Source: RACS-047 sp031553855
GTDB lineage: Bacteria > Bacillota > Clostridia > Christensenellales > Pumilibacteraceae
NCBI GenBank assembly: GCA_031553855.1
Contig: JAVBKW010000006.1
Coordinates: 1-64,000, forward strand
DNA length: 64,000 bases
Direction: 5' to 3'
Shown: positions 36,459 through 44,040 of the stretch, piece by piece
Position numbering within the stretch: the first letter of the stretch is position 1
Layout of the letters: each line of letters begins with the position of its first letter
Notes under the pieces: generated by a model
Databases searched by the model: none
What the model saw: only the letters and a program-made list of their open reading frames with translations
What the model was told of the DNA's origin: nothing
Made by a program: the position numbers and the translations under genes

Positions 36459-38306
36459 ATGAAGACAGCAGAGTTTTCTCCTAACGACGAGTTTTTCAAA
36501 AGCCCCGCGGGCGCGGTCAAAGCAAACACAAACACGCGCTACCGCTTAAAGTTTTCCCGCCCGCAAAATCCCGAAGACGTTTATCTTTGCATAACTAAAG
36601 ATTCCGAAAGCGAAGTGCGCTATTGTATGAGCTATGTTTCCTGCGACGATGGGGTATACACCTACGAAACGAACGTTACCGTAACTTCGAGCGGCTTATA
36701 TTTCTACTGTTTTAAAATTTTTACGCGCTCCGAGGAGATAAGAGTCGGAGCGGACGAAAACCTGAACGCTTTATGCGGCAGAGGGCAGGACTGGCAGCTA
36801 ACGGTCTTTGACGAGGCTTTTCCCGGCGCGCAATGGCTTAAAGGAGGCATTATATACCAGATAATGCCCGACAGGTTTAATATAGGCAAGGAGCGCAAAA
36901 AAACAAAAAATAACGGAACTCTCTACCGCGACGACTGGGGCGGCGTGCCCTCATATAAGCCTAACGGTAAAGGCAAGGTTCTAAATAATGATATGTTCGG
37001 CGGCAACCTCAAAGGCATAACCGCTAAGCTTGCCTATTTGAACGCGCTGGGCGTCACATGCATATACCTAAATCCTATTTTTGAGGCAAGGTCAAACCAT
37101 AAATACGACACCGGCAACTACCGCAAAATCGATCCGGATTTGGGTACGGAGGACGATTTAAAGGAGCTTATTAAAAAAGCGGCAAAAAAAGGCATCAAAA
37201 TCATTCTCGACGGCGTATTTTCGCATACTGGCGACGACAGTATTTATTTTAATAAGTACGGCACCTATGACTCCCTCGGCGCGTTCCAGTCGCAGCAAAG
37301 CCCGTATTATCAATGGTATAAATTTAAGGATTTTGAAAAGCGCGACTATGAAGCGTGGTGGGGGATAGATATCCTTCCCAATACCGACGAAGAAAATCTT
37401 TCGTATGACGAGTTTATAAACGGCGAGGACGGTATAGCAAATTACTGGACGCAAAAAGGCATCGGCGGCTGGCGGCTCGACGTTGTGGACGAGGTGCCGG
37501 ATAAGTTTTTAGACAGGTTTGTAAGGACTGTAAAAAAAGCCGACGCTCAGGCGCTTGTACTTGGCGAAGTGTGGGAGGACGCGAGCAATAAGATCTCCTA
37601 TTCTAAGCGGCGCAGATATTTTCAGGGCGCGCAGTTAGAGAGCGTCACTAATTATCCTTTTAAGGAGGATATCCTCTATTTTGTAAAATGCGGCGACGCC
37701 TCGAAAATCAACCGTACAGTCAACGTTTTTAAAAACAATTATCCTAAAAGCGTCCTTAATAACCTGATGAACGTGCTTGGCACTCACGATACGGTAAGGC
37801 TGCTCACGAGTTTAGGCCAAAACGGCGACGTTTCAACGCGGGAAAAACGCGCGCAGGCAAAGCTTGAAAATTTCGACGCCGCTTTTACTAAAATGAAGCT
37901 TGCAACTCTTTTGCAGTTCACGCTGCCCGGCGTTCCTTGCATTTACTACGGCGACGAGGCAGGTATGGAGGGCTTTGAGGATCCTTTCAACCGTAAATGC
38001 TTTCCGTGGGATTCTAAAAATCCCGCCGTCTTGAAATGGTATAAAAAACTCGGCTCCGTCCGCCGTACAAACAAAGACATTTTTTCCGAAGGCGACTACG
38101 CTTTAATTAATGCTGCAGACGGAGTATACGCTTTCAAGAGGTTTACGCAAAGCGGCGAAATCGTAATAATAGCCAACAACGGCCCCGATTTTGCCTTTGA
38201 TTGCGGCGCAAAAGTTTATACCGACCTTTTAACTAATAAGGCCTTTTGCGGCATTATCAAATCAGGAACCGGAGCTGTGCTAAAGGAAACTGAAAACAAG
38301 GCTTAA
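36459..38306 (+). CDS. Cytoplasmic GH13 alpha-glycosidase (neopullulanase/cyclomaltodextrinase-like)
   Basis: 615 residues, no signal peptide. An N-terminal beta domain (1-120, CBM34-like) precedes the GH13 barrel. Conserved regions: GGIIYQIMPDRFN, YDTGNYRKIDPDLGT, LDGVFSHTGDDS, GGWRLDVVDEVP (nucleophile Asp), VLGEVWEDAS (acid/base Glu) and VLGTHDTVRL (third Asp). Enzymes of this type hydrolyse maltodextrins, cyclodextrins or pullulan in the cytoplasm; here it fits breakdown of the dextrins left by GlgP. Ribosome site AAGGA. A terminator follows at 38431. Confidence 0.9.
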   Translation: MKTAEFSPNDEFFKSPAGAVKANTNTRYRLKFSRPQNPEDVYLCITKDSESEVRYCMSYVSCDDGVYTYETNVTVTSSGLYFYCFKIFTRSEEIRVGADENLNALCGRGQDWQLTVFDEAFPGAQWLKGGIIYQIMPDRFNIGKERKKTKNNGTLYRDDWGGVPSYKPNGKGKVLNNDMFGGNLKGITAKLAYLNALGVTCIYLNPIFEARSNHKYDTGNYRKIDPDLGTEDDLKELIKKAAKKGIKIILDGVFSHTGDDSIYFNKYGTYDSLGAFQSQQSPYYQWYKFKDFEKRDYEAWWGIDILPNTDEENLSYDEFINGEDGIANYWTQKGIGGWRLDVVDEVPDKFLDRFVRTVKKADAQALVLGEVWEDASNKISYSKRRRYFQGAQLESVTNYPFKEDILYFVKCGDASKINRTVNVFKNNYPKSVLNNLMNVLGTHDTVRLLTSLGQNGDVSTREKRAQAKLENFDAAFTKMKLATLLQFTLPGVPCIYYGDEAGMEGFEDPFNRKCFPWDSKNPAVLKWYKKLGSVRRTNKDIFSEGDYALINAADGVYAFKRFTQSGEIVIIANNGPDFAFDCGAKVYTDLLTNKAFCGIIKSGTGAVLKETENKA

Positions 38307-38430
38307 AAGTTATAATAAATAAAGGGTTCTATTTGAATAGCAAAAAAAATCTTTAGCTCACTAATGTTGCATTCCATTTCGCCACAACTCTATTGCGAAC
38401 CCAAACATCTGATAGTGTGCCTAATTTAAA

Positions 38431-38460
38431 ATGCCGCCGGTTGCAACCGGCGGCATTCTT
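38431..38460. terminator. Terminator after the glycogen cluster
   Basis: ATGCCGCCGGTTGCAACCGG and its completing CGGCAT form a perfect 13-bp palindrome followed by TCTTT; an A-run lies on the other side. It separates two convergent genes. Confidence 0.75.
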
Positions 38461-38521
38461 TAAAATCAGTAGTTGTAAAAATTAATGTAAATAAATAATT
38501 AAAGCAAATAATTACGTAATT

Positions 38522-39967
38522 TTAGGCGGGGTCATTTGTCTTTTCCGTGTTCTTTTTTTCCGCTGCGGCCAAGGCTGCGGCTTTACGTTTTTTCGTTATT
38601 AAAGACTGCGTAACAATCATACCGGCCATTGCGCCGATTATGGCGGCCACAAGATATACGATCGCAGGCCCGATAGTTTCTCTTGTCCGCACGTAATTCG
38701 CATCGAGTAGCACCCTGATCTTATCCTGGACGTAATTCTTGTTCAAATATTCTAAAATAACCAAATTTGCCTCGGAAACGATTTCTTTGGCGTCATCGCG
38801 TATTTCAGTAAGCATTTTATCGGCTTCTTGCTTTTTGGGATTTGCCGGGTCGTCAGAGGGGTTCGTCAGTTTAGCTAATCTATCAGCTAAAATAGACTGT
38901 TGTTTCGTCGATTCCGCTATGGAGGCGTCTAAAGCGGTGCGCTCTCCTTGAAGCTCGTAGAATTTAGGAGGAAACGTTGCAACTTCAATTTTAGTCTGTA
39001 CGCCGTCTACATACGTAGTAATAGTACTTTCTTTTTGAATAGTCAGTATCTGTTCCGACAGCTTTGTTAATCTTTCATTAAGCGAATCAAGCGTAAAGCC
39101 GATCTGCGTCAGGTTATGGGAAATATTGCTGCGCGCTTTAGTCGCGTCTAGGGAAACTTGTGATTCAAGCACATACGCCATAAAATTCACGCAGCTTTTA
39201 CTCAATATCGATTTTAATCCCAAAACATCCGAAAAACGGTATTTATTAGAGCTCATAAAAGTCGGATCTGTGTCGTCCAGCGTTCCGAGATAATTTTGTA
39301 TCCTGTCAAGCTCGGTAATATAGGCATCATAATAATCAAGATAATCAAAATTCACCGAATTTTTAGTGAAAAATTCTTCGGAGAAAGTCGTCGCGCTGGA
39401 ATATGTATTTTTGAAATCCTCCTGATACGCTCTGACTAAGTTGGACATAAAAATTATGGATTGAGTTTTCGTGAGCGGCAGGGAGCCGTCGTTGACAAGC
39501 TTGACGTCGTATTTGACGGCGTTAAAAACGTAACTACGCAGCGCCTCGATAGCTTTCTCGTCGCCCTTATCGGCCGCCTCGCGCAGCTTTACGTACTCTT
39601 CGGAGCTGACCGGTTCAACGTGTAAGCGCTCCTGAATTGCGCTGATACTATCCTCATCGTTCAGCGGAAGTTTAGACATCGCAACTGCGTTTGTAACGAT
39701 ATCAATAGAGATAAAGCTGTTTTCGTCAAAAATAGTGCCGTCGGGGTTCAGTCCCAAATCCTTACCCTTATAAAGCAGCTCAAGACGGACGGTTGTGGTT
39801 TCTGTTTTCGGGAAAATATATCTGACGGGCAAATAAATTGCAGTCGTCAGTATTACCGCCGCCACTATACACACAAGCATCCAAAGCGCGCTTTTCTTAA
39901 TAAAATTAAAAATATCTTTTAGGCTTAATCCGCCGTTTTCTGCGAGTTCTTCCTCGTTGATAGCCAT
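38522..39967 (-). CDS. Wzz-like polysaccharide co-polymerase/chain-length protein
   Basis: 481 residues. Cytoplasmic N-terminus (LSLKDIFNFIKKS), one span at about 28-50 (LWMLVCIVAAVILTTAIYLP), a large extracytoplasmic helical domain with coiled-coil character, and a second span near residue 445 (IVYLVAAIIGAMAGMIVTQS) ending in a basic tail. This topology is that of polysaccharide co-polymerases which set chain length of surface glycans. No kinase domain is fused, and no glycosyltransferase genes are adjacent, so the polymer is unknown. GGAGG at the start; the leader carries a hairpin GAACGATG/CATCGTTC (39994-40018). Confidence 0.75.
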   Translation of the reverse strand: MAINEEELAENGGLSLKDIFNFIKKSALWMLVCIVAAVILTTAIYLPVRYIFPKTETTTVRLELLYKGKDLGLNPDGTIFDENSFISIDIVTNAVAMSKLPLNDEDSISAIQERLHVEPVSSEEYVKLREAADKGDEKAIEALRSYVFNAVKYDVKLVNDGSLPLTKTQSIIFMSNLVRAYQEDFKNTYSSATTFSEEFFTKNSVNFDYLDYYDAYITELDRIQNYLGTLDDTDPTFMSSNKYRFSDVLGLKSILSKSCVNFMAYVLESQVSLDATKARSNISHNLTQIGFTLDSLNERLTKLSEQILTIQKESTITTYVDGVQTKIEVATFPPKFYELQGERTALDASIAESTKQQSILADRLAKLTNPSDDPANPKKQEADKMLTEIRDDAKEIVSEANLVILEYLNKNYVQDKIRVLLDANYVRTRETIGPAIVYLVAAIIGAMAGMIVTQSLITKKRKAAALAAAEKKNTEKTNDPA

Positions 39968-40065
39968 AAAGTTCCTCCAAATCGTCTATAATATGAACGA
40001 TGAACAAGATCCATCGTTCTACATTATTAAAAGCAGACTGATTTTATTCACCAATCCACTATTTA

Positions 40066-40094
40066 ATTATAACATACAAAATAATATTACGCAA
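40066..40094 (-). promoter_or_regulatory. Promoter of the Wzz-like gene
   Basis: Minus strand TTGCGT (40094-40089), 17 bp, TATAAT (40071-40066) with an extended TGT in front of the -10. Confidence 0.65.
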
Positions 40095-40276
40095 GCTACG
40101 TCTCTATTATTTTTAACAAATATCAAGAAAATAATTCATTTTTTACGATATTTCCATTAAATGTCTGTTTTTTCGTGGTTTTGCGCTTTCAAAAAAGACA
40201 AAAATGAATTTAAAAGCGAAAAAAGCGCGTGAAGAAAAAAGAATCGCTATAGGCTAAAACAGCTTTTCTTTAAAAC

Positions 40277-40306
40277 TTGACAAAATCTATCAATTTTTTG
40301 CACAAT
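40277..40306 (+). promoter_or_regulatory. Possible promoter upstream of hairpin copy A2
   Basis: TTGACA (40277-40282), 18 bp, CACAAT (40301-40306). The -10 is only 4 of 6. If used, the hairpin element 40338-40467 would lie in the 5' leader of the gene at 40571. The remaining gap 40095-40570 has no gene. Confidence 0.4.
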
Positions 40307-40337
40307 TCTGCATATATATTAAAAGTATAATTATATA

Positions 40338-40467
40338 AGTGGTGTCTCAATAAGGGGTCATATACGGGTTACGTGTGTCAAAATGGCTAAGTCGAGTATT
40401 AGATATACACTCCTGGCGCCATTTTGCCACCTGTTACCCGTCTTTAACCCCTTCTTGAAACACCACT
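40338..40467 (+). repeat. Dispersed hairpin element, copy A2
   Basis: Terminal repeats AGTGGTGTCTCAATAAGGGG against the complement of CCCCTTCTTGAAACACCACT; inner stem CAAAATGGC/GCCATTTTG; core GAGTATTAGATATACACTC; right-arm CCACCTGTTACCCGTC. 130 bp. Very close to copy A1, but the outermost bases differ on both arms in matched fashion (AGTGG/CCACT here, AGGGG/CCCCT in A1). Confidence 0.88.
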
Positions 40468-40570
40468 AAGGATTTACCTTAAAGCTGCGTGGCGGTTCAT
40501 ATATTGGAATACTCGGATTTAAGATGAAAATCCTGTATAAATACATACACAAAACGGAGAGCGGCAAGGA

Positions 40571-42169
40571 ATGAAATTTGAAAAGAAACTGATTATTTTA
40601 AGCGGAGACAGTTTTGCAAAAGGGACTTTGGCTCTCGAGCGTAACGCATACGGGACGTTTGCCACGCTCAGCGTTTACAATCTGCCCGACCTTAACGAGG
40701 GCGAGTATGTGCTGGGAATAAAAAACGCGGGCCAGGCCTTTACGCGCAAGCTAGGCTCGCTCGGGCGGGTCGCGGTGCGGTTTAAAATAGAGGAAATGCC
40801 GCTTGAGCAAACGCACTGCGTTATTTTCGACACCGAAGAGCAAACGCCGCTTTTATACGGCGCAAGCGCGCAAAATAAGCTTTGGCAGGGCAATATGATG
40901 GACGGGCTGCGCTCCGGTAAAAAAACGCTTTCAGATAAAGAAACCGCGTATTCATCTGATACTTATTCGCAATCCGATAATAAGGCAAAGGACTTTTTTC
41001 TTGATATTTTTCCTTTAGGCGGCGAAAAGTATTTAGATAACGCTGTTGCGGCGGTTAATTATTACCCGTCCGATATGAGCATTGAGGTGTCTTATACCGG
41101 GCGCAGCAGCGTACCGCCAGTCATAAACCCTATAGACGAGGCTGTAAAGAATAAATTGAGCGAGGGCGCAAAATCAGCAGCTGCGCCGCAAATATCTAAA
41201 ATGGCGGATAGCTTTAAAAAAGGAGCCGCCGCCGCGCAGCCGCAAAGCGTGAGCGCGGATATACATAACGCGGATATTCTTAGCAGCGAAACGGAAAATC
41301 CCGCGCAAGAGCCGCGGCATAGCGTTGAGCCGTGGGAGTATCAGAAAAGCTTTGTAAACGGCGACTTTGCATACGGACGACACTTTGACGAAAACACGCA
41401 GAGCCCCGCGTTTGAAGAGGCGGCGGAGGGCGCGTTTTTAGACGATGAAGAGCCGGCGGAGACCGTTCAAAGCAAGCCAAAAAGGGATGAAAAAAGAAAA
41501 GAAAGGTTTGAATTTTTCGACGAGCCGGAACCCGATATTTATATTGTAGATACGGCTTTTAAAACAAAGGTGAACGATTATGAGAAGATTAAGGCGCAGA
41601 CGAATAGTCAAAACATTGGGAATACGGCGGGTGCGGCAAAGCTTGTCGCTCCGTCCGCTGAAGGGCGAAAGGGCGAAAGCAGCCCCAGAGTTTTAAATTC
41701 ATATAAAATAAACGGCGCCAGCGGCGCGGAGAACACTCCGGGCAATAGCGGCGGGGGCGGCAAGGATCCGTCCGCCGCCCAAGCTATCCCGCCGCCCTCG
41801 GAGTTCACCGCCGAAAAAGCGGTCAACGGTTTCACCGCGCAGGCAATCTTTTACGAGCAGATACGCGCTCAGCTCGACGATCTTTTTGCTACTAACCCGC
41901 GCTTTGAGCTGCTCGAAAAAATGATGCCTGAAACCAAATGGATAAAAGTGGATTACGACAATAACGGAAAATATTATGTCGTGGGGCTTGTCGGCATAAA
42001 GCCCGACTATATTTGCTACGGCGTTCCCGCAAAATATTCGCCCGAGCCGCCACAAGACCTCAGCGGCTATTGTCAATGGCTGCCTCTTGATCCGGCAAAG
42101 TCCGAAAGCGAGGGTTTTTGGCTGATGTTCCAGGACGCGCAGACGGGAGACAGCGTAAAGGATATCTGA
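40571..42169 (+). CDS. Conserved-looking protein of unknown function
   Basis: 532 residues, no signal peptide or membrane span. An N-terminal folded domain (1-105; LIILSGDSFAKGTLALERN, VLGIKNAGQAF), a long disordered middle rich in Ala, Glu, Pro and Asp, and a C-terminal folded domain (about 430-532; ETKWIKVDYDNNGKYYVVGL, ICYGVPAKYSPEPP, CQWLPLD). The two-domain layout with a linker suggests a cytoplasmic adaptor. I do not recognise the family. Ribosome site AAGGA. A long hairpin terminator follows. Confidence 0.7.
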   Translation: MKFEKKLIILSGDSFAKGTLALERNAYGTFATLSVYNLPDLNEGEYVLGIKNAGQAFTRKLGSLGRVAVRFKIEEMPLEQTHCVIFDTEEQTPLLYGASAQNKLWQGNMMDGLRSGKKTLSDKETAYSSDTYSQSDNKAKDFFLDIFPLGGEKYLDNAVAAVNYYPSDMSIEVSYTGRSSVPPVINPIDEAVKNKLSEGAKSAAAPQISKMADSFKKGAAAAQPQSVSADIHNADILSSETENPAQEPRHSVEPWEYQKSFVNGDFAYGRHFDENTQSPAFEEAAEGAFLDDEEPAETVQSKPKRDEKRKERFEFFDEPEPDIYIVDTAFKTKVNDYEKIKAQTNSQNIGNTAGAAKLVAPSAEGRKGESSPRVLNSYKINGASGAENTPGNSGGGGKDPSAAQAIPPPSEFTAEKAVNGFTAQAIFYEQIRAQLDDLFATNPRFELLEKMMPETKWIKVDYDNNGKYYVVGLVGIKPDYICYGVPAKYSPEPPQDLSGYCQWLPLDPAKSESEGFWLMFQDAQTGDSVKDI

Positions 42170-42210
42170 CCTCTTTTTTAAACGGCCTACTAACAGAAAA
42201 AACAAGAAAA

Positions 42211-42255
42211 AAGGGGCTGTTTCATGAGTTTTTTTCTCGTGAGACAGCCCCTTTT
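42211..42255 (+). terminator. Long hairpin terminator of a repeated family
   Basis: GGGGCTGTTTCATGAG pairs with CTCGTGAGACAGCCCC around a T-run, with A-run and T-run flanks (AAAAAA before, CTTTT after). Sister copies at 27036 and 57741. Confidence 0.85.
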
Positions 42256-42297
42256 AATGTATTATTTGTTATGTCCGCACTGTAAAGGCTTAAAGAA

Positions 42298-42329
42298 TTG
42301 ACATAGATTATACTAATTGATACAATTAG
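42298..42329 (+). promoter_or_regulatory. Promoter and palindromic operator of the xylulokinase gene
   Basis: TTGACA (42298-42303), 17 bp, TACAAT (42321-42326). A perfect inverted repeat CTAATTG-ATA-CAATTAG (42313-42329) covers the -10 box, a typical repressor position. The leader to the gene is about 100 nt. Confidence 0.75.
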
Positions 42330-42434
42330 CATATTCTTTAGTTGTGGCGGTTAGCGCAGCGGACGATAAAGCATTTACAGCAAACGATTTTGACGCACTG
42401 TTCAAATTAAAGCGGATTTTTAAGGGGTGGTTTT

Positions 42435-43904
42435 ATGAATACATATATCGGAATAGATTTAGGCACTTCGTCCGTCAAGCTGTTGCTCGCGGACGGAAAG
42501 GGCGCGGTTTTAAAGTCGGTAAGCGAGGAATATCCGATTTATTATCCGCAGTCGGGCTGGAGCGAGCAAATGCCCCAGGACTGGTACGGCGGAGTGATAA
42601 AGGGGCTTAAACGGCTTCTTGAGGGGGCGGATAAAAAAAGCGTTAAGGGCATTTCGTTCGGCGGGCAAATGCACGGACTGGTTGCTTTGGACAAGTTTGG
42701 CGAAGTTATCCGTCCCGCTATCCTTTGGAACGACGGCAGAACGCAGAAGCAAACGGATTACTTAAACGGCGTTACCGGAAAAGAAAAGCTGTCGGCATTA
42801 ACGGCTAATATCGCGTTCGCGGGCTTTACCGCGCCGAAAATTCTGTGGCTTAAAGAAAACGAGCCGGAAAATTTTGAGCGCATAGACAAAATCATGCTGC
42901 CAAAAGACTATATCGCCTACCGTTTAAGCGGGGAGTATTCAAGCGATCTATCCGACGCAAGCGGTATGCTGCTGCTCGACGTTAAAAACCGCAAATGGTC
43001 GGACGAGATGTGCAATATTTGTTCGGTCAAAAAAGAATGGCTGCCAAAACTCTATGAAAGCTACGAGGTCGTGGGGACTTTAAAAAGCGATTTGGCAAAA
43101 GAACTGGATTTGAGCGAAACGGTCAAAATCATAGCCGGAGCGGGGGATAATGCGGCGGCGGCGGTCGGGACCGGAACGGTGGGAGAGGGTGCCTGCAATA
43201 TTTCGCTCGGCACAAGCGGCACGGTTTTTATTTCGTCGGATAATTTCAGCGTGGATAGTAAAAACGCGCTGCATTCATTTTGCCATGCCGACGGCAGCTA
43301 TCATTTAATGGGCTGTATTTTGTCGGCCGCCTCGTGTACTAACTGGTGGGTAAACAGCGTATTAAAGAGCGATTATAAAACCGAAATGGCGGATATAGAA
43401 AAGTACTTCGGCAAAAACGACGTTTTCTTTCTGCCCTATCTTATGGGCGAACGCAGCCCGCACAACGACGTGAGCGCGCGCGGCGCATTTATAGGGATGC
43501 GCCCCGACACCGTAAAAGCACAGTTCACTCTTTCTGTTATGGAGGGCGTGACTTTTGCGCTCAAGGATTGTATGGAAGTGGCAAAATCCAACGGCGTCGA
43601 GCCTAAAAGGACAAAGCTGTGCGGCGGCGGCGCAAAAAATCCGGCGTGGGTCAAGCTTATAGCGGCTATACTCAATATTCCCGTAGATATTTTAGAAAAC
43701 GAGGAAGGACCCGCTTACGGCGGCGCAATGCTGGCAATGGTCGGCTGCGGCGAATATGAAAATGTAGGCGAGGCCGCAAAAGCCTGCGTAAAAATCAAGG
43801 AGAGCGTTGCCCCGCAAAAAGAGCTGGCGGCAAAATATCAGAAAAAGTACGAAATTTTCAGGCAGCTCTATCCCGCGCTGAAAAACGTTTACGAAAAGTT
43901 TTAA
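42435..43904 (+). CDS. xylB: Xylulokinase-like FGGY carbohydrate kinase
   Basis: 489 residues, standard length. FGGY kinase fold: N-terminal YIGIDLGTSSVKLLL phosphate loop, SWSEQMPQ-type xylulokinase segment (SGWSEQMPQDWY), ISFGGQMHGLVALD with substrate residues, and the C-terminal ATP site (LCGGGAKNPAWVKLIAAILN). Family members phosphorylate D-xylulose to xylulose 5-phosphate. Close to XylB, but related sugars cannot be excluded because no isomerase gene is adjacent. AAGGGG precedes the ATG. Controlled by a promoter with an operator palindrome. Confidence 0.87.
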   Translation: MNTYIGIDLGTSSVKLLLADGKGAVLKSVSEEYPIYYPQSGWSEQMPQDWYGGVIKGLKRLLEGADKKSVKGISFGGQMHGLVALDKFGEVIRPAILWNDGRTQKQTDYLNGVTGKEKLSALTANIAFAGFTAPKILWLKENEPENFERIDKIMLPKDYIAYRLSGEYSSDLSDASGMLLLDVKNRKWSDEMCNICSVKKEWLPKLYESYEVVGTLKSDLAKELDLSETVKIIAGAGDNAAAAVGTGTVGEGACNISLGTSGTVFISSDNFSVDSKNALHSFCHADGSYHLMGCILSAASCTNWWVNSVLKSDYKTEMADIEKYFGKNDVFFLPYLMGERSPHNDVSARGAFIGMRPDTVKAQFTLSVMEGVTFALKDCMEVAKSNGVEPKRTKLCGGGAKNPAWVKLIAAILNIPVDILENEEGPAYGGAMLAMVGCGEYENVGEAAKACVKIKESVAPQKELAAKYQKKYEIFRQLYPALKNVYEKF

Positions 43905-43979
43905 TTAAGTAGCTGTGATCAAGGGTAAATATCCGCTATATCGTTACAAGAAGGATTTTACAAACTATTTATTATTCGC

Positions 43980-44008
43980 TTGCAAAAGGGCGGCAAAATT
44001 GGTATAAT
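43980..44008 (+). promoter_or_regulatory. Sigma-A promoter of the GH2-like gene
   Basis: TTGCAA (43980-43985), 17 bp, TATAAT (44003-44008); the leader ends in AAAAGGGG. Confidence 0.65.
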
Positions 44009-44040
44009 GAACTATATACTGTTTTAAAAGGGGTATTATA

